The notes beneath the pieces are model-generated. The model was not told the origin of the DNA. It saw nothing but the letters and a program-made list of their open reading frames with translations, and did not search any database. Source: Shinella sp. (GTDB lineage Bacteria; Pseudomonadota; Alphaproteobacteria; Rhizobiales; Rhizobiaceae). Taken from it: a DNA stretch of 64,000 bases. The position numbers and the translations under genes are program-made. Of this stretch, positions 8,989 to 16,903 are shown one piece after another. Location of the stretch: NCBI GenBank assembly GCA_003248775.1, contig QFQX01000022.1:4689-68688 (forward strand), in the 5' to 3' direction. Every line of letters starts with the position of its first letter. The first letter of the stretch is position 1.

Positions 8989-9925
8989 GATTGCTCTCCC
9001 TGCCCTTGTCAGCCGAGATCAGAACGGTTTCGCCGTCGGCCGTCTTGCGATGACTACCGTCATGCGCATGGTCGTGACCGTGATGGTGATGGGCGTGTTC
9101 ATGATGATCCTCATCATGATGGTGGTGGCCGTCACCCGGATGGCAATGTTCGGTTACGCTGCCGTCGCTATGCATGACTCGGCCATCGGGCAGATGGGTA
9201 TGGTCGTGATCGTGGCTGTAGACCGCCAGCGTGCGGCCTGCATTGGCGCCGAAGAGGCGCATATATTCCGGGCTCTGGCTGACGGCCGCCGGGGTGCCAC
9301 GGCAACAGACGTGGCCGTTGAGGCAGATAACCGTGTCGGTTTCGGCCATGACGACATGCAGGTCATGGGAAATCAGCAGGATGCCGCAGCCGGTGGAATT
9401 GCGGATCGAGGTGATGAGATCGTAGAGCGCGATTTCGCCGGAGAAATCCACGCCCTGAACCGGCTCGTCCAATACCAGCAGATCGGGCTTGCGGGCGATG
9501 GCGCGGGCTAGCAGTGCACGCTGGAATTCTCCGCCCGAGAGGTGCTGCACCTCAGCCGAGGCGAGATGGGCAATGCCCACCGCCTCGAGCGCCGACTTGA
9601 TCTCGCTCTCGGGCAAAGGTCCGGTAAGGCTCATCAGGCGTTTTACGGTGAGCGGCATGGTCCAGTCGACGGCCAGCTTCTGCGGCACATAACCGACGCG
9701 AAGACCGGGCTTGCGCTCGACCCTGCCCTCATCCGGCTTCAGCACGCCGATCGCCATCTTGGCGCTCGTCGACTTTCCTGAACCATTCGGACCGATCAGG
9801 GTGACGATCTCTCCCGGCGCCACGGAAAATTCGACGCCGCGAACGAGCCAGCGCCCGCTTCTGCGGATGCCGGCCTCCTGCAGCGTGACCAGCGGCTGAT
9901 TGTTCCTGGTTTCTGGCTGGGACAT
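8981..9925 (-). CDS. znuC: zinc ABC transporter ATPase ZnuC
   Basis: A 314-residue ABC ATPase: Walker A GPNGSGKS (45-52), signature LSGGEFQRA, Walker B LLVLDEP and the H-loop in ISHDLHVV. After the ATPase core (about 250 residues) comes a striking His/Asp-rich tail with runs such as HHHHDEDHHEHAHHHH, which could buffer zinc in the cytosol at the transporter. I chose ATG 9925 (MSQPETRN); the frame stays open 42 bases further. Drives zinc import with ZnuA and ZnuB. Confidence 0.94.
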   Translation of the reverse strand: MSQPETRNNQPLVTLQEAGIRRSGRWLVRGVEFSVAPGEIVTLIGPNGSGKSTSAKMAIGVLKPDEGRVERKPGLRVGYVPQKLAVDWTMPLTVKRLMSLTGPLPESEIKSALEAVGIAHLASAEVQHLSGGEFQRALLARAIARKPDLLVLDEPVQGVDFSGEIALYDLITSIRNSTGCGILLISHDLHVVMAETDTVICLNGHVCCRGTPAAVSQSPEYMRLFGANAGRTLAVYSHDHDHTHLPDGRVMHSDGSVTEHCHPGDGHHHHDEDHHEHAHHHHGHDHAHDGSHRKTADGETVLISADKGRESNHV

Positions 9926-9987
9926 CGTGACCCCGAAAATTTGTTGTTGCACGACGCTATGCCACACGTTATAGCGTTACGCAATGA

Positions 9988-10004
9988 ATGTAATATTATT
10001 ACAT
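9988..10004. promoter_or_regulatory. Zur-type operator between znuC and znuA
   Basis: ATGTAATATTATTACAT is a perfect 17-bp palindrome (8+1+8) 25 bases before the znuA start and 62 before the znuC start. It resembles known alphaproteobacterial Zur boxes. A degenerate half-site (GTTATAGCGTTAC) lies about 10 bases to its left. One site could repress both divergent genes. Confidence 0.8.
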
Positions 10005-10029
10005 AACACATTCAAGATGGAGACCTCTT

Positions 10030-11052
10030 ATGATCAAGTCCCGCGCCGGCCTTTTCACCACTACGGCCGCCCTCCTTTTCATGCCTTCGCTCGCGTTCGC
10101 TGCGCCGCCTGAGGTGGTGGTGTCGATCAAGCCGATCCACTCGCTCGTGGCGGCGATCATGAAGGGCGTGGCGGAGCCGAGCCTGATCGTCGAGGGTGCG
10201 GCATCCCCTCATACCTATAACATGAAGCCTTCAAACGCCCGTGCGCTGGAACATGCCGACGTCGTCTTCTGGGTCGGGCCCGGTCTCGAGGCGTTCCTTG
10301 AAAAGCCGCTCGATGCACTCGCCGGCAAGGCCAAGGTTGTAGAGCTCGAAGATGCTCCCGGCATCACCAAGCTGCCCTTCCGTGAAGGTGGTGCGTTCGA
10401 GGCTCACGACCACGGCGAACATGAGCATGACGAGCATGCCGAGGGCGAGCATCATGACGACCACGGCGCAGAACATGCCGAGGCCAACGGTGAGGAAGCC
10501 GGGCACGCCGATGAACATCATCATGACGAGCACGGCGGCACGGACATGCATCTCTGGCTCGACCCGATGAACGCCAAGGTGATGGCTGGTGCTATCGAGG
10601 CCACGCTGATCGAGGCCGACCCCGCCAACGCCGCGCACTATAAGACGAACGCCAAGGCACTGGATGACGAACTCACCGCATTGGACAAGGAAATCGCCGA
10701 AACCGTTGCGCCTGTCGCCGACAAGCCCTTCATCGTCTTCCACGATGCCTATCAGTATTTCGAGCATCGCTATCATGTTCGCGTCGCAGGTTCGATCACC
10801 GTCAGCCCTGAAACCATGCCCGGTGCGGAGCGCGTCTCCCAGATTCATGCCAAGGTCAAGGAACTCGGTGCGGTCTGCGTGTTCGCAGAGCCCCAGTTCG
10901 AACCGAAGCTGATCAAGGTCGTCACGGAGGGCACCGACGCGAAGAGCGGTACGCTCGATCCCGAGGGCGGAGCCATCACCGAAGGCCCCGAGCTTTACTC
11001 GACGCTTCTGCGCGGCATGGCCAAATCCCTGGCAGACTGCCTGTCCCACTAA
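10030..11052 (+). CDS. znuA: zinc ABC transporter substrate-binding protein ZnuA
   Basis: A 340-residue periplasmic metal-binding protein of the cluster A-I family. Signal peptide 1-24 (cut after LAFA). Candidate zinc ligands are His61 (SPHTY), His174 (MHLWLDP) and the His in VFHDAYQYF. The hallmark His-rich loop lies at about 125-168 with more than 15 His. It hands zinc to ZnuB/ZnuC. Transcribed away from znuC with a Zur-type palindrome in the 104-base gap; a terminator follows directly. Confidence 0.95.
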   Translation: MIKSRAGLFTTTAALLFMPSLAFAAPPEVVVSIKPIHSLVAAIMKGVAEPSLIVEGAASPHTYNMKPSNARALEHADVVFWVGPGLEAFLEKPLDALAGKAKVVELEDAPGITKLPFREGGAFEAHDHGEHEHDEHAEGEHHDDHGAEHAEANGEEAGHADEHHHDEHGGTDMHLWLDPMNAKVMAGAIEATLIEADPANAAHYKTNAKALDDELTALDKEIAETVAPVADKPFIVFHDAYQYFEHRYHVRVAGSITVSPETMPGAERVSQIHAKVKELGAVCVFAEPQFEPKLIKVVTEGTDAKSGTLDPEGGAITEGPELYSTLLRGMAKSLADCLSH

Positions 11053-11068
11053 GCGTGGTGCTCTGCGG

Positions 11069-11092
11069 AAGGCGGACGGAAGTCCGCCTTTT
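11069..11092 (+). terminator. Rho-independent terminator after znuA
   Basis: Perfect 9-bp stem AAGGCGGAC/GTCCGCCTT with a GGAA tetraloop and a short T-tail, 16 bases after the znuA stop. Confidence 0.75.
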
Positions 11093-11104
11093 CGCGATCC
11101 TCAA

Positions 11105-11121
11105 TTGTTACAATATTACAT
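11105..11121. promoter_or_regulatory. Zur-type operator before the COG0523 gene
   Basis: TTGTTACAATATTACAT matches the znuA/znuC palindrome at 13 of 17 positions and its right half is identical (TATTACAT). It ends 15 bases before the GTPase start. It would place that gene under Zur. Confidence 0.7.
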
Positions 11122-11136
11122 TTTGGAGTTTGTCAC

Positions 11137-12330
11137 ATGGACAAATTGCCTGTCACTGTTCTCTCCGGCTTTCTCGGAGCGGGCAAGACAACCCTGCTCA
11201 ACCACGTTCTTTCCAATCGAAGCGGTCTGCGTGTTGCGGTGATCGTCAACGATATGAGTGAAGTGAACATCGATGCGGCACTGGTGCGCGATGGAGACGC
11301 CGCCCTTTCCCGGACGGAAGAGCAACTGGTCGAGATGACCAACGGCTGCATCTGTTGCACGCTTCGCGACGATCTGCTGCGCGAAGTGCGGGATCTCGCC
11401 GTGCAGGGCCGGTTCGACTATCTGCTGATCGAGGCGACCGGTATAGCCGAGCCGCTTCCCATCGCCACCACCTTCGAATTTCGCGATGACAATGGACAGA
11501 GCCTGTCCGATGTCGCGCAGCTCGACACCATGGTGACCGTGGTCGATGCTGCAAACCTGCTGAACGACTATTCCTCCTCCGATTTTCTCGAGGACCGGGG
11601 AGAAACGGCGGGCGATGGCGACAATCGCGCACTCGTCGACCTGCTGGTCGAGCAGATCGAATTTGCCGATGTCGTCGTGCTCAACAAGATCGGAACCGCG
11701 ACACCGGAACAGCGCGACGCCGCGCTCAAGATCATCGCCGGCCTCAACCCGGACGCGCGCGTGATCGAGACGGATTTCGGCGCCGTCGCACCGCGCGATA
11801 TCCTTGGGACCGGCCTGTTTGACATCGACAAGGCGGAAACCCATCCGCTCTGGTTCAAGGAACTGAACGGCTTCAAGGATCATGTGCCGGAGACGGAGGA
11901 ATATGGCATCCGCTCCTTCGTCTACAAGGCGCGCCAGCCGCTCGATCCCTCGAAATTTCAGGCGTTCATCGACCGTGCCTGGCCGGGCGTCATCCGGGCC
12001 AAGGGTTTTTTCTGGCTGGCGACGCGGCCGCATCAGGTGGGTGCAATCAGTCAGGCGGGGGCTCTGGTCCGCACCGGCCGCATGGGCCTCTGGTGGGCGT
12101 CGGTGCCGCGCGAACGCTGGCCTGATGATGCCGGGTTCCGGCGCGCCATGGCGCCCTATCTCGATCCGGAATGGGGCGACCGCCGGCAGGAGATCGTGTT
12201 CATCGGCGCCGATCCCATGGATGAGCGGCGGATAACGGCGGAACTCGACGCCTGCCTTGTACCGGCGGAGAATTTCACGCCATCGGCCTGGAGCAAGCTG
12301 CCGGATCCCTTCGCCTCCTGGACGCATTAA
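11137..12330 (+). CDS. COG0523 GTPase, likely zinc metallochaperone (CobW/ZigA-like)
   Basis: A 397-residue G3E GTPase: Walker A GFLGAGKTT (11-19), the metal-binding CxCC motif GCICC (Cys71, Cys73, Cys74), then the base-recognition segment VVLNKIG and a C-terminal CobW_C domain (about 250-370). COG0523 members deliver metals: CobW cobalt, ZigA/ZNG1-type zinc. The zinc genes alongside and the Zur-type site 15 bases upstream favour a zinc role under starvation; no cobalamin gene is nearby. The client protein is not identifiable. Confidence 0.88.
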   Translation: MDKLPVTVLSGFLGAGKTTLLNHVLSNRSGLRVAVIVNDMSEVNIDAALVRDGDAALSRTEEQLVEMTNGCICCTLRDDLLREVRDLAVQGRFDYLLIEATGIAEPLPIATTFEFRDDNGQSLSDVAQLDTMVTVVDAANLLNDYSSSDFLEDRGETAGDGDNRALVDLLVEQIEFADVVVLNKIGTATPEQRDAALKIIAGLNPDARVIETDFGAVAPRDILGTGLFDIDKAETHPLWFKELNGFKDHVPETEEYGIRSFVYKARQPLDPSKFQAFIDRAWPGVIRAKGFFWLATRPHQVGAISQAGALVRTGRMGLWWASVPRERWPDDAGFRRAMAPYLDPEWGDRRQEIVFIGADPMDERRITAELDACLVPAENFTPSAWSKLPDPFASWTH

Positions 12331-12388
12331 ATACATATTCCCATTTTGAGAGATCCGGACCGATGTCGCGCATGGCGTCGGTCGGGAA

Positions 12389-12427
12389 GGACCTGCCGGT
12401 TTGGAAAAGGCAGCCGCCGGCAGGTCC
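12389..12427. terminator. hairpin between convergent genes
   Basis: Perfect 11-bp stem GGACCTGCCGG/CCGGCAGGTCC with a 17-base loop in the gap between the COG0523 gene and lpxB, which converge. No T-run follows on either strand, so its terminator activity is uncertain. Confidence 0.45.
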
Positions 12428-12452
12428 ACACCCGTTTCGAGCGGGAAACGCC

Positions 12453-13640
12453 TCAGACGTTTTTGGGAAGAACGCCCTTGTCACGCAGGAGATCGAGGAC
12501 GATCCGCGCGCCCTCTTCGCCGGCGGGACGTTCCGTCGCCAGCCGCTGCCATGCGAGATCGAAACCGGAGAGCATCGCCTGCCGCTCGAGCGTGTCGGCA
12601 GCAAGCCTTTCCGCCATGCGCAGGAGATTGCCCGGCCGCACATAGTCGTTCAGATATTCCGGCACGATCGGATAATCGGCGATCAGATTGGGAAGCGCCC
12701 CGGTCCAGATCTTGATGCGGTGGCTGATGAGCTTCATCAGCCAGTCGGTCTTGTAGGTGGACACCACGGGCACTGTCGCCAGCGCCAGTTCCAGGATCAC
12801 AGTGCCGGAAGCAGCAATCGCTGCGTCGGCCTCGGCAAAGGCCTGCCATTTCGCATCCTCACCGATGAGAACCTCGGGCTTCAGAGCCCAGTCGGCGATC
12901 ATCTGGCGCACGCGCGCTTCCTGGCGCGGAACGGTTGGCATGAGAAACCGGCTGGGGCCGTTTCTCTCTGTAAACTCGATCATCGCCTGCCCATAGACCG
13001 GCAGAAGCGCCGAGATCTCCGCCCCACGCGAACCGGGAAGCAGCATGATCGTTTTCTGCTCGTCGGCCCGTCTCGGCAGCTTTCGAGCGCGCGCCGCGCG
13101 CGTCTCCAGCAGCCTTGCATTGGTCGTGAGACGATGGCCGACGAAATGGGTTGTGGGACCACCGAGGCGACGCATTACCTCCGGCTCGAAGGGCAGGACG
13201 GCCAGCACCGCGTCTACATAGTCGAGCATCGCCTTGGCGCGATATTCCTTCCATGCCCAGACGCTGGGGCAAACGTAATTCACCACAGGCAGAGCAGGTA
13301 GAGCCTTGCGAACCCTTTTTGCCACGCGATGGGTGAAATCGGGACTGTCCACGATCAACATAACGTCCGGGCGAGCCTCGACGATGGCCTTCGCCGTCTG
13401 ACGGATCAGCGAGAGGAAGCGCGGCAGGCGCGCAAGCACCTGGGTGAGTCCCATGACGGAAAGCTCGGAAAAATCGAAAAGGGAACGCAGGCCTTCGCGC
13501 TCGAGCGCCTCGCCACCCACACCGACGAGTTCGACCGGTCCGCCATGGCGCTGTTTCAGCGCTGCGATCAGGTCCCCGCCCAGAAGATCACCAGAGACTT
13601 CACCGGCGATGACAGCAATCTTCAGCGGACGGTCACTCAC
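12453..13640 (-). CDS. lpxB: lipid-A-disaccharide synthase LpxB
   Basis: A 395-residue GT-B-like glycosyltransferase (GT19). It begins with the typical KIAVIAGEVSGDLLGG and carries PDFTHRVAKRVRK, VNYVCPSVWAWKEYR and LLPGSRGAEI, as LpxB does. It joins UDP-2,3-diacylglucosamine and lipid X to form the lipid A disaccharide at the inner membrane. The start overlaps the lpxI stop by 4 bases (ATGA). Last gene of the leftward lpxD-fabZ-lpxA-lpxI-lpxB group. Confidence 0.96.
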   Translation of the reverse strand: MSDRPLKIAVIAGEVSGDLLGGDLIAALKQRHGGPVELVGVGGEALEREGLRSLFDFSELSVMGLTQVLARLPRFLSLIRQTAKAIVEARPDVMLIVDSPDFTHRVAKRVRKALPALPVVNYVCPSVWAWKEYRAKAMLDYVDAVLAVLPFEPEVMRRLGGPTTHFVGHRLTTNARLLETRAARARKLPRRADEQKTIMLLPGSRGAEISALLPVYGQAMIEFTERNGPSRFLMPTVPRQEARVRQMIADWALKPEVLIGEDAKWQAFAEADAAIAASGTVILELALATVPVVSTYKTDWLMKLISHRIKIWTGALPNLIADYPIVPEYLNDYVRPGNLLRMAERLAADTLERQAMLSGFDLAWQRLATERPAGEEGARIVLDLLRDKGVLPKNV

Positions 13641-14512
13641 ATCACGCCTCCCGGCAAGCCGCGATCGATGCCAATCACGAAAAGACCCGCCTCGTTGGCA
13701 GCGGCAATCGTTGCCTCACGCTCGATCACCAGCGCCCTTCCGGCTTCGACAGCAACACCGGCAAGACCCGCCCGCTTCGCATTCTCCATGGTGGAACGAC
13801 CGATCGACGGCAGGTCGGCACGGAGATCCTGCTGCGGCTTGCAGAGTTTGACCAGCACGCCTTTTCGACGCTGGGAAATCCGGCCTTCGCTCCTGAGGTG
13901 CGCGACGCGCGCAAGCATGGCATCTGTTCCCTCGACACCCTCGAGCGCCACGATACGGCCACCAACGGTGACTGCGCCCTGCCCGACATCAAGCCGACCA
14001 AGCGCTTCCGCAGCCTCAGCCCCCTTGGCGATGTCACGCAGATCGTCCTCGTTTGGCGTTACGGCCCCAAGCGGACCGGTGGACGCCAGAAGATCGGGAG
14101 CTATGTCCTGAACGCCGATGACATGACACCCCTGCCCCTCAATCAGCGAAATCACCATCTTGAGGACGGCATCGTCTCCGCCGGCAAGCAGCGTCTTCAG
14201 CGCCATAGGCAACTTCATCAACGCCTTCAGGTTGACATGAATTTCGCGAAAGCCCGGACGGCGCTTGACGCCGCCGGAAAGCACGACACGGCCGATATCG
14301 TGGCGGCGAAAAAGCGTGGACAAGCCAGCAACATCGCCGACACCCACCACGGCATTGTCAAAATCCTGCCATTGCTGATCGGCTTCGTCCTTCAGGCGCA
14401 GAATGAAGGGATTCTCGCCGGACCGCCGGGCGGCTTCAGCGACATAAAGCGGCAAAAGGCCGCTTCCGGCAACGATCGCCAGACGACCCGTTCCTGCCTT
14501 GGCCGGCGCCAT
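13637..14512 (-). CDS. lpxI: UDP-2,3-diacylglucosamine pyrophosphatase LpxI
   Basis: A 291-residue protein of the DUF1009/LpxI family, which hydrolyses UDP-2,3-diacylglucosamine to lipid X. It starts RLAIVAGSGLLPLYVAEA and contains GVKRRPGF, KMVISLIEGQGCHVIG and the C-terminal DLPSIGRSTMENAKRAGLAGVAVEAG. Alphaproteobacteria use LpxI where enterobacteria use the unrelated LpxH; no lpxH is seen here. Three bases separate it from lpxA, and it overlaps lpxB. Confidence 0.93.
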   Translation of the reverse strand: MAPAKAGTGRLAIVAGSGLLPLYVAEAARRSGENPFILRLKDEADQQWQDFDNAVVGVGDVAGLSTLFRRHDIGRVVLSGGVKRRPGFREIHVNLKALMKLPMALKTLLAGGDDAVLKMVISLIEGQGCHVIGVQDIAPDLLASTGPLGAVTPNEDDLRDIAKGAEAAEALGRLDVGQGAVTVGGRIVALEGVEGTDAMLARVAHLRSEGRISQRRKGVLVKLCKPQQDLRADLPSIGRSTMENAKRAGLAGVAVEAGRALVIEREATIAAANEAGLFVIGIDRGLPGGVM

Positions 14513-14515
14513 GCG

Positions 14516-15331
14516 TCAGCTCTTGCCGCGATTCGGGGAAGAAAGTGCCCTGTCGCTTTCGGCGGCGATGAAATCAAGGATCTCGATAACCTGCGGGCAA
14601 TCGAGATATTCCTCGCGGATCGCTTCAGCGTTGACGCGGGCAGACCCCTCACCTTCGAAGATCTGCTTGAAGGCGCGGCGAACCTGATGGATCACCGACC
14701 GTTCGATGCCGGCTCGTGTCATGCCGACGACGTTCAGGCCGCCGAGAATGCCCGGGTTGCCGTTGAGCATGCCGTAGGGGATGACATCATAGCTGACCGC
14801 CGAGAGACCGCCGATAAAGGCCTGCCGGCCGATGCGGGTAAACTGGTGCACAGCCGAACCGCCGCCGAGGATGACGCGATCCTCGACCTTCACATGTCCG
14901 GCCAGCATCACGTTATTCGACAGGATGATGTGGTCTCCGAGAATGCAATCATGCGCCACATGGGAATTTGCGAGGAACAGGTTGTTGTTTCCAACCACCG
15001 TCTTGCCGCCGCCTTCGGCGGTGCCGGTGTTCATCGTCACGCCTTCGCGCATCGTGCAATTGTCGCCGATGGTCAGCGTCGTTTCCTCACCGGCGTGATG
15101 AACGCTCTGCGGATCCCCGCCGATCACCGCACAGGGGAAAATCTTCGCATTGCGGCCGATCGTCGTCAGGCCGGTTACCGAGACATGCGAGATCAGTTCG
15201 CTGCCATCGCCAAGCGTCACCCGGGAACCGACACGGCAAAAAGGGCCGATCTTGACGTTCTCGCCAATCACGGCTCCGTCATCGACGACGGCAAGAGGAT
15301 GAATGCTGGCGCTTGCGGCGATCATGCTCAT
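14516..15331 (-). CDS. lpxA: UDP-N-acetylglucosamine acyltransferase LpxA
   Basis: A 271-residue hexapeptide-repeat acyltransferase that starts lipid A synthesis by O-acylating UDP-GlcNAc from acyl-ACP. The beta-helix covers about residues 1-190 with NSHVAHDCILGD holding the catalytic His, followed by the C-terminal helical part (SVIHQVRRAFKQIF). I chose ATG 15331 (MSMIAASASIHP), which overlaps the fabZ stop as ATGA and has GGAAG upstream. Confidence 0.95.
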   Translation of the reverse strand: MSMIAASASIHPLAVVDDGAVIGENVKIGPFCRVGSRVTLGDGSELISHVSVTGLTTIGRNAKIFPCAVIGGDPQSVHHAGEETTLTIGDNCTMREGVTMNTGTAEGGGKTVVGNNNLFLANSHVAHDCILGDHIILSNNVMLAGHVKVEDRVILGGGSAVHQFTRIGRQAFIGGLSAVSYDVIPYGMLNGNPGILGGLNVVGMTRAGIERSVIHQVRRAFKQIFEGEGSARVNAEAIREEYLDCPQVIEILDFIAAESDRALSSPNRGKS

Positions 15332-15795
15332 TTGTCTTCCTTGCGCATGATCATCGCGCCGATGTCCGCTTCGGCGACCAGGGTGCCATCGACCTTGGCA
15401 TCGCAATGGAACTTCCAGATGTTGCCGCGCTGCTTCTGCTTCACCACATGGTATTCGACGCGATCACCCGGCACGACCGGACGACGGAAACGGGCATTGT
15501 CAATCGTCATGAAGTAGACGAGATTTCCGCCCTGCCCTTCCTTGCGCGCGCAAATCGCACCGGCCGTCTGGGCCATGCCCTCGATGAGCAAAACGCCTGG
15601 CATGATCGGAGATTCCGGAAAATGACCGGTGAAATGCGGCTCGTTGGCCGTCACGTTCTTGATGCCGATTGCGGAATTGTCGCCGTCGATCTCGATGATC
15701 TTGTCCACCAGCAGGAAAGGATAGCGGTGGGGCAGATACTTCATGATCTGGAGGACATCGGCCGAACCCAGTTCCGTCTTAACGCCTTCAGTCAT
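15328..15795 (-). CDS. fabZ: 3-hydroxyacyl-ACP dehydratase FabZ
   Basis: A 155-residue single hot-dog protein with the FabZ active site His58 in GHFPESPIMPG and Glu72 in LIEGMAQ. It dehydrates 3-hydroxyacyl-ACP and so competes with LpxA/LpxD for the same pool, which explains its usual place inside the lpx operon. It overlaps lpxD by 8 bases and lpxA by 4, a fully coupled unit. Confidence 0.96.
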   Translation of the reverse strand: MTEGVKTELGSADVLQIMKYLPHRYPFLLVDKIIEIDGDNSAIGIKNVTANEPHFTGHFPESPIMPGVLLIEGMAQTAGAICARKEGQGGNLVYFMTIDNARFRRPVVPGDRVEYHVVKQKQRGNIWKFHCDAKVDGTLVAEADIGAMIMRKEDK

Positions 15796-16852
15796 TCTTG
15801 CCCTCCTTTTCCTTGTTACGGCTATCCGTGCGGCTCAGCATTTCGGCGACTTCGCGAAGGTAATCCTTCATAGGGCGCGCGGGCACCCCGCCATAACGTC
15901 CCCCCGGAGGCACGTCCGACAGCACGCCGCTCATGGCGGCAATCTGCGCGCCATCGCCAATGGTGATATGCCCGTTAACCCCGCAGGCTCCGCCGAGCAT
16001 GACGCCGTCGCCAATGCGCGTGCTGCCGGCTATACCGACCTGGCTGACAATGCCGCAATGGCGACCTATGCGAACATTGTGCCCGATCTGCACCAGATTA
16101 TCGATCTTGGTTCCCTCGCCGATGACCGTATCGTCCATCGTGCCTCGGTCAATCGTCGTGTTCGCGCCAATCTCCACGTTGTCCTGGATGATAACGCGAC
16201 CGACCTGCACGATCTTGATCATGCCGCGCGGTCCCGGTGCATAGCCGAAGCCGTCCTGCCCAATACGGGCGCCATTGTGGATGATGACGTTGTTGCCGAT
16301 CAGCGCCACCTGCACCGTGGCGCCAGCAGCGATCGTACAACCACGGCCAATACGTACGCCACGACCGATAACGGCGCCTGCGCCGATATGGCTGCCACTA
16401 CCGATTTCGACATCTGCACCGATGACCGCCATGGGCTCGATACGCACATCAGGCTCCAGCCTTGCTGAAGGATCAACGAAAGCCGCTGGCGAAATCGCCT
16501 CAGCCTCATTCACCATCTCAACCGGTCGAAGACCCGACGGGAAAAGCAGACCGCCCGCCATGGCGAAAGCCATAGCCGGAGACGAACTCAGAAGTACCGG
16601 AATATGATCGGGAATAAGCGACCGTAGCGCCTTGTCGCAAATGATCGCCGAAGCCTCGCAAGTCTTCAGCTCTTCCTTGCTGCGGCGGGACAGAATGTAA
16701 CAGATATCCCCTGCACGCGCACGATTAACAGGTGCGACCGACCGGATCATCCGATCGCCCGCACCCTGATCAAGAAGCTCCGCCCCCACATGAGCAGCGA
16801 TCGACGCAAGCGCGATCCCCTCATGGGGCGGAAAGAAATGGTTGTGCTCCAT
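15788..16852 (-). CDS. lpxD: UDP-3-O-acylglucosamine N-acyltransferase LpxD
   Basis: A 354-residue LpxD: an N-terminal uridine-binding domain (about 1-105) with YILSRRSKEEL, a long hexapeptide beta-helix with the catalytic-type IHNGARIGQDGFGYAPG, and the C-terminal GGRYGGVPARPMKDYLREVAE. It N-acylates the lipid A monosaccharide precursor. ATG 16852 (MEHNHFFPP) was preferred; the frame stays open 30 bases further. bamA lies 51 bases upstream on the same strand, with no skp between them as there is in enterobacteria. Confidence 0.95.
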   Translation of the reverse strand: MEHNHFFPPHEGIALASIAAHVGAELLDQGAGDRMIRSVAPVNRARAGDICYILSRRSKEELKTCEASAIICDKALRSLIPDHIPVLLSSSPAMAFAMAGGLLFPSGLRPVEMVNEAEAISPAAFVDPSARLEPDVRIEPMAVIGADVEIGSGSHIGAGAVIGRGVRIGRGCTIAAGATVQVALIGNNVIIHNGARIGQDGFGYAPGPRGMIKIVQVGRVIIQDNVEIGANTTIDRGTMDDTVIGEGTKIDNLVQIGHNVRIGRHCGIVSQVGIAGSTRIGDGVMLGGACGVNGHITIGDGAQIAAMSGVLSDVPPGGRYGGVPARPMKDYLREVAEMLSRTDSRNKEKEGKND

Positions 16853-16903
16853 CAGCCAAAGCCCCAGAACGTTACGCTGCAAACAGCCCTTGGGCGACGG
16901 ACC

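Noticed and set aside
11137..12330. COG0523 protein as cobalamin enzyme CobW
   Set aside because: No cob genes near; Zur-type site and zinc genes favour a zinc role.
13898..15517. 539-codon frame opposite lpxI/lpxA
   Set aside because: Antisense shadow of three certain genes.
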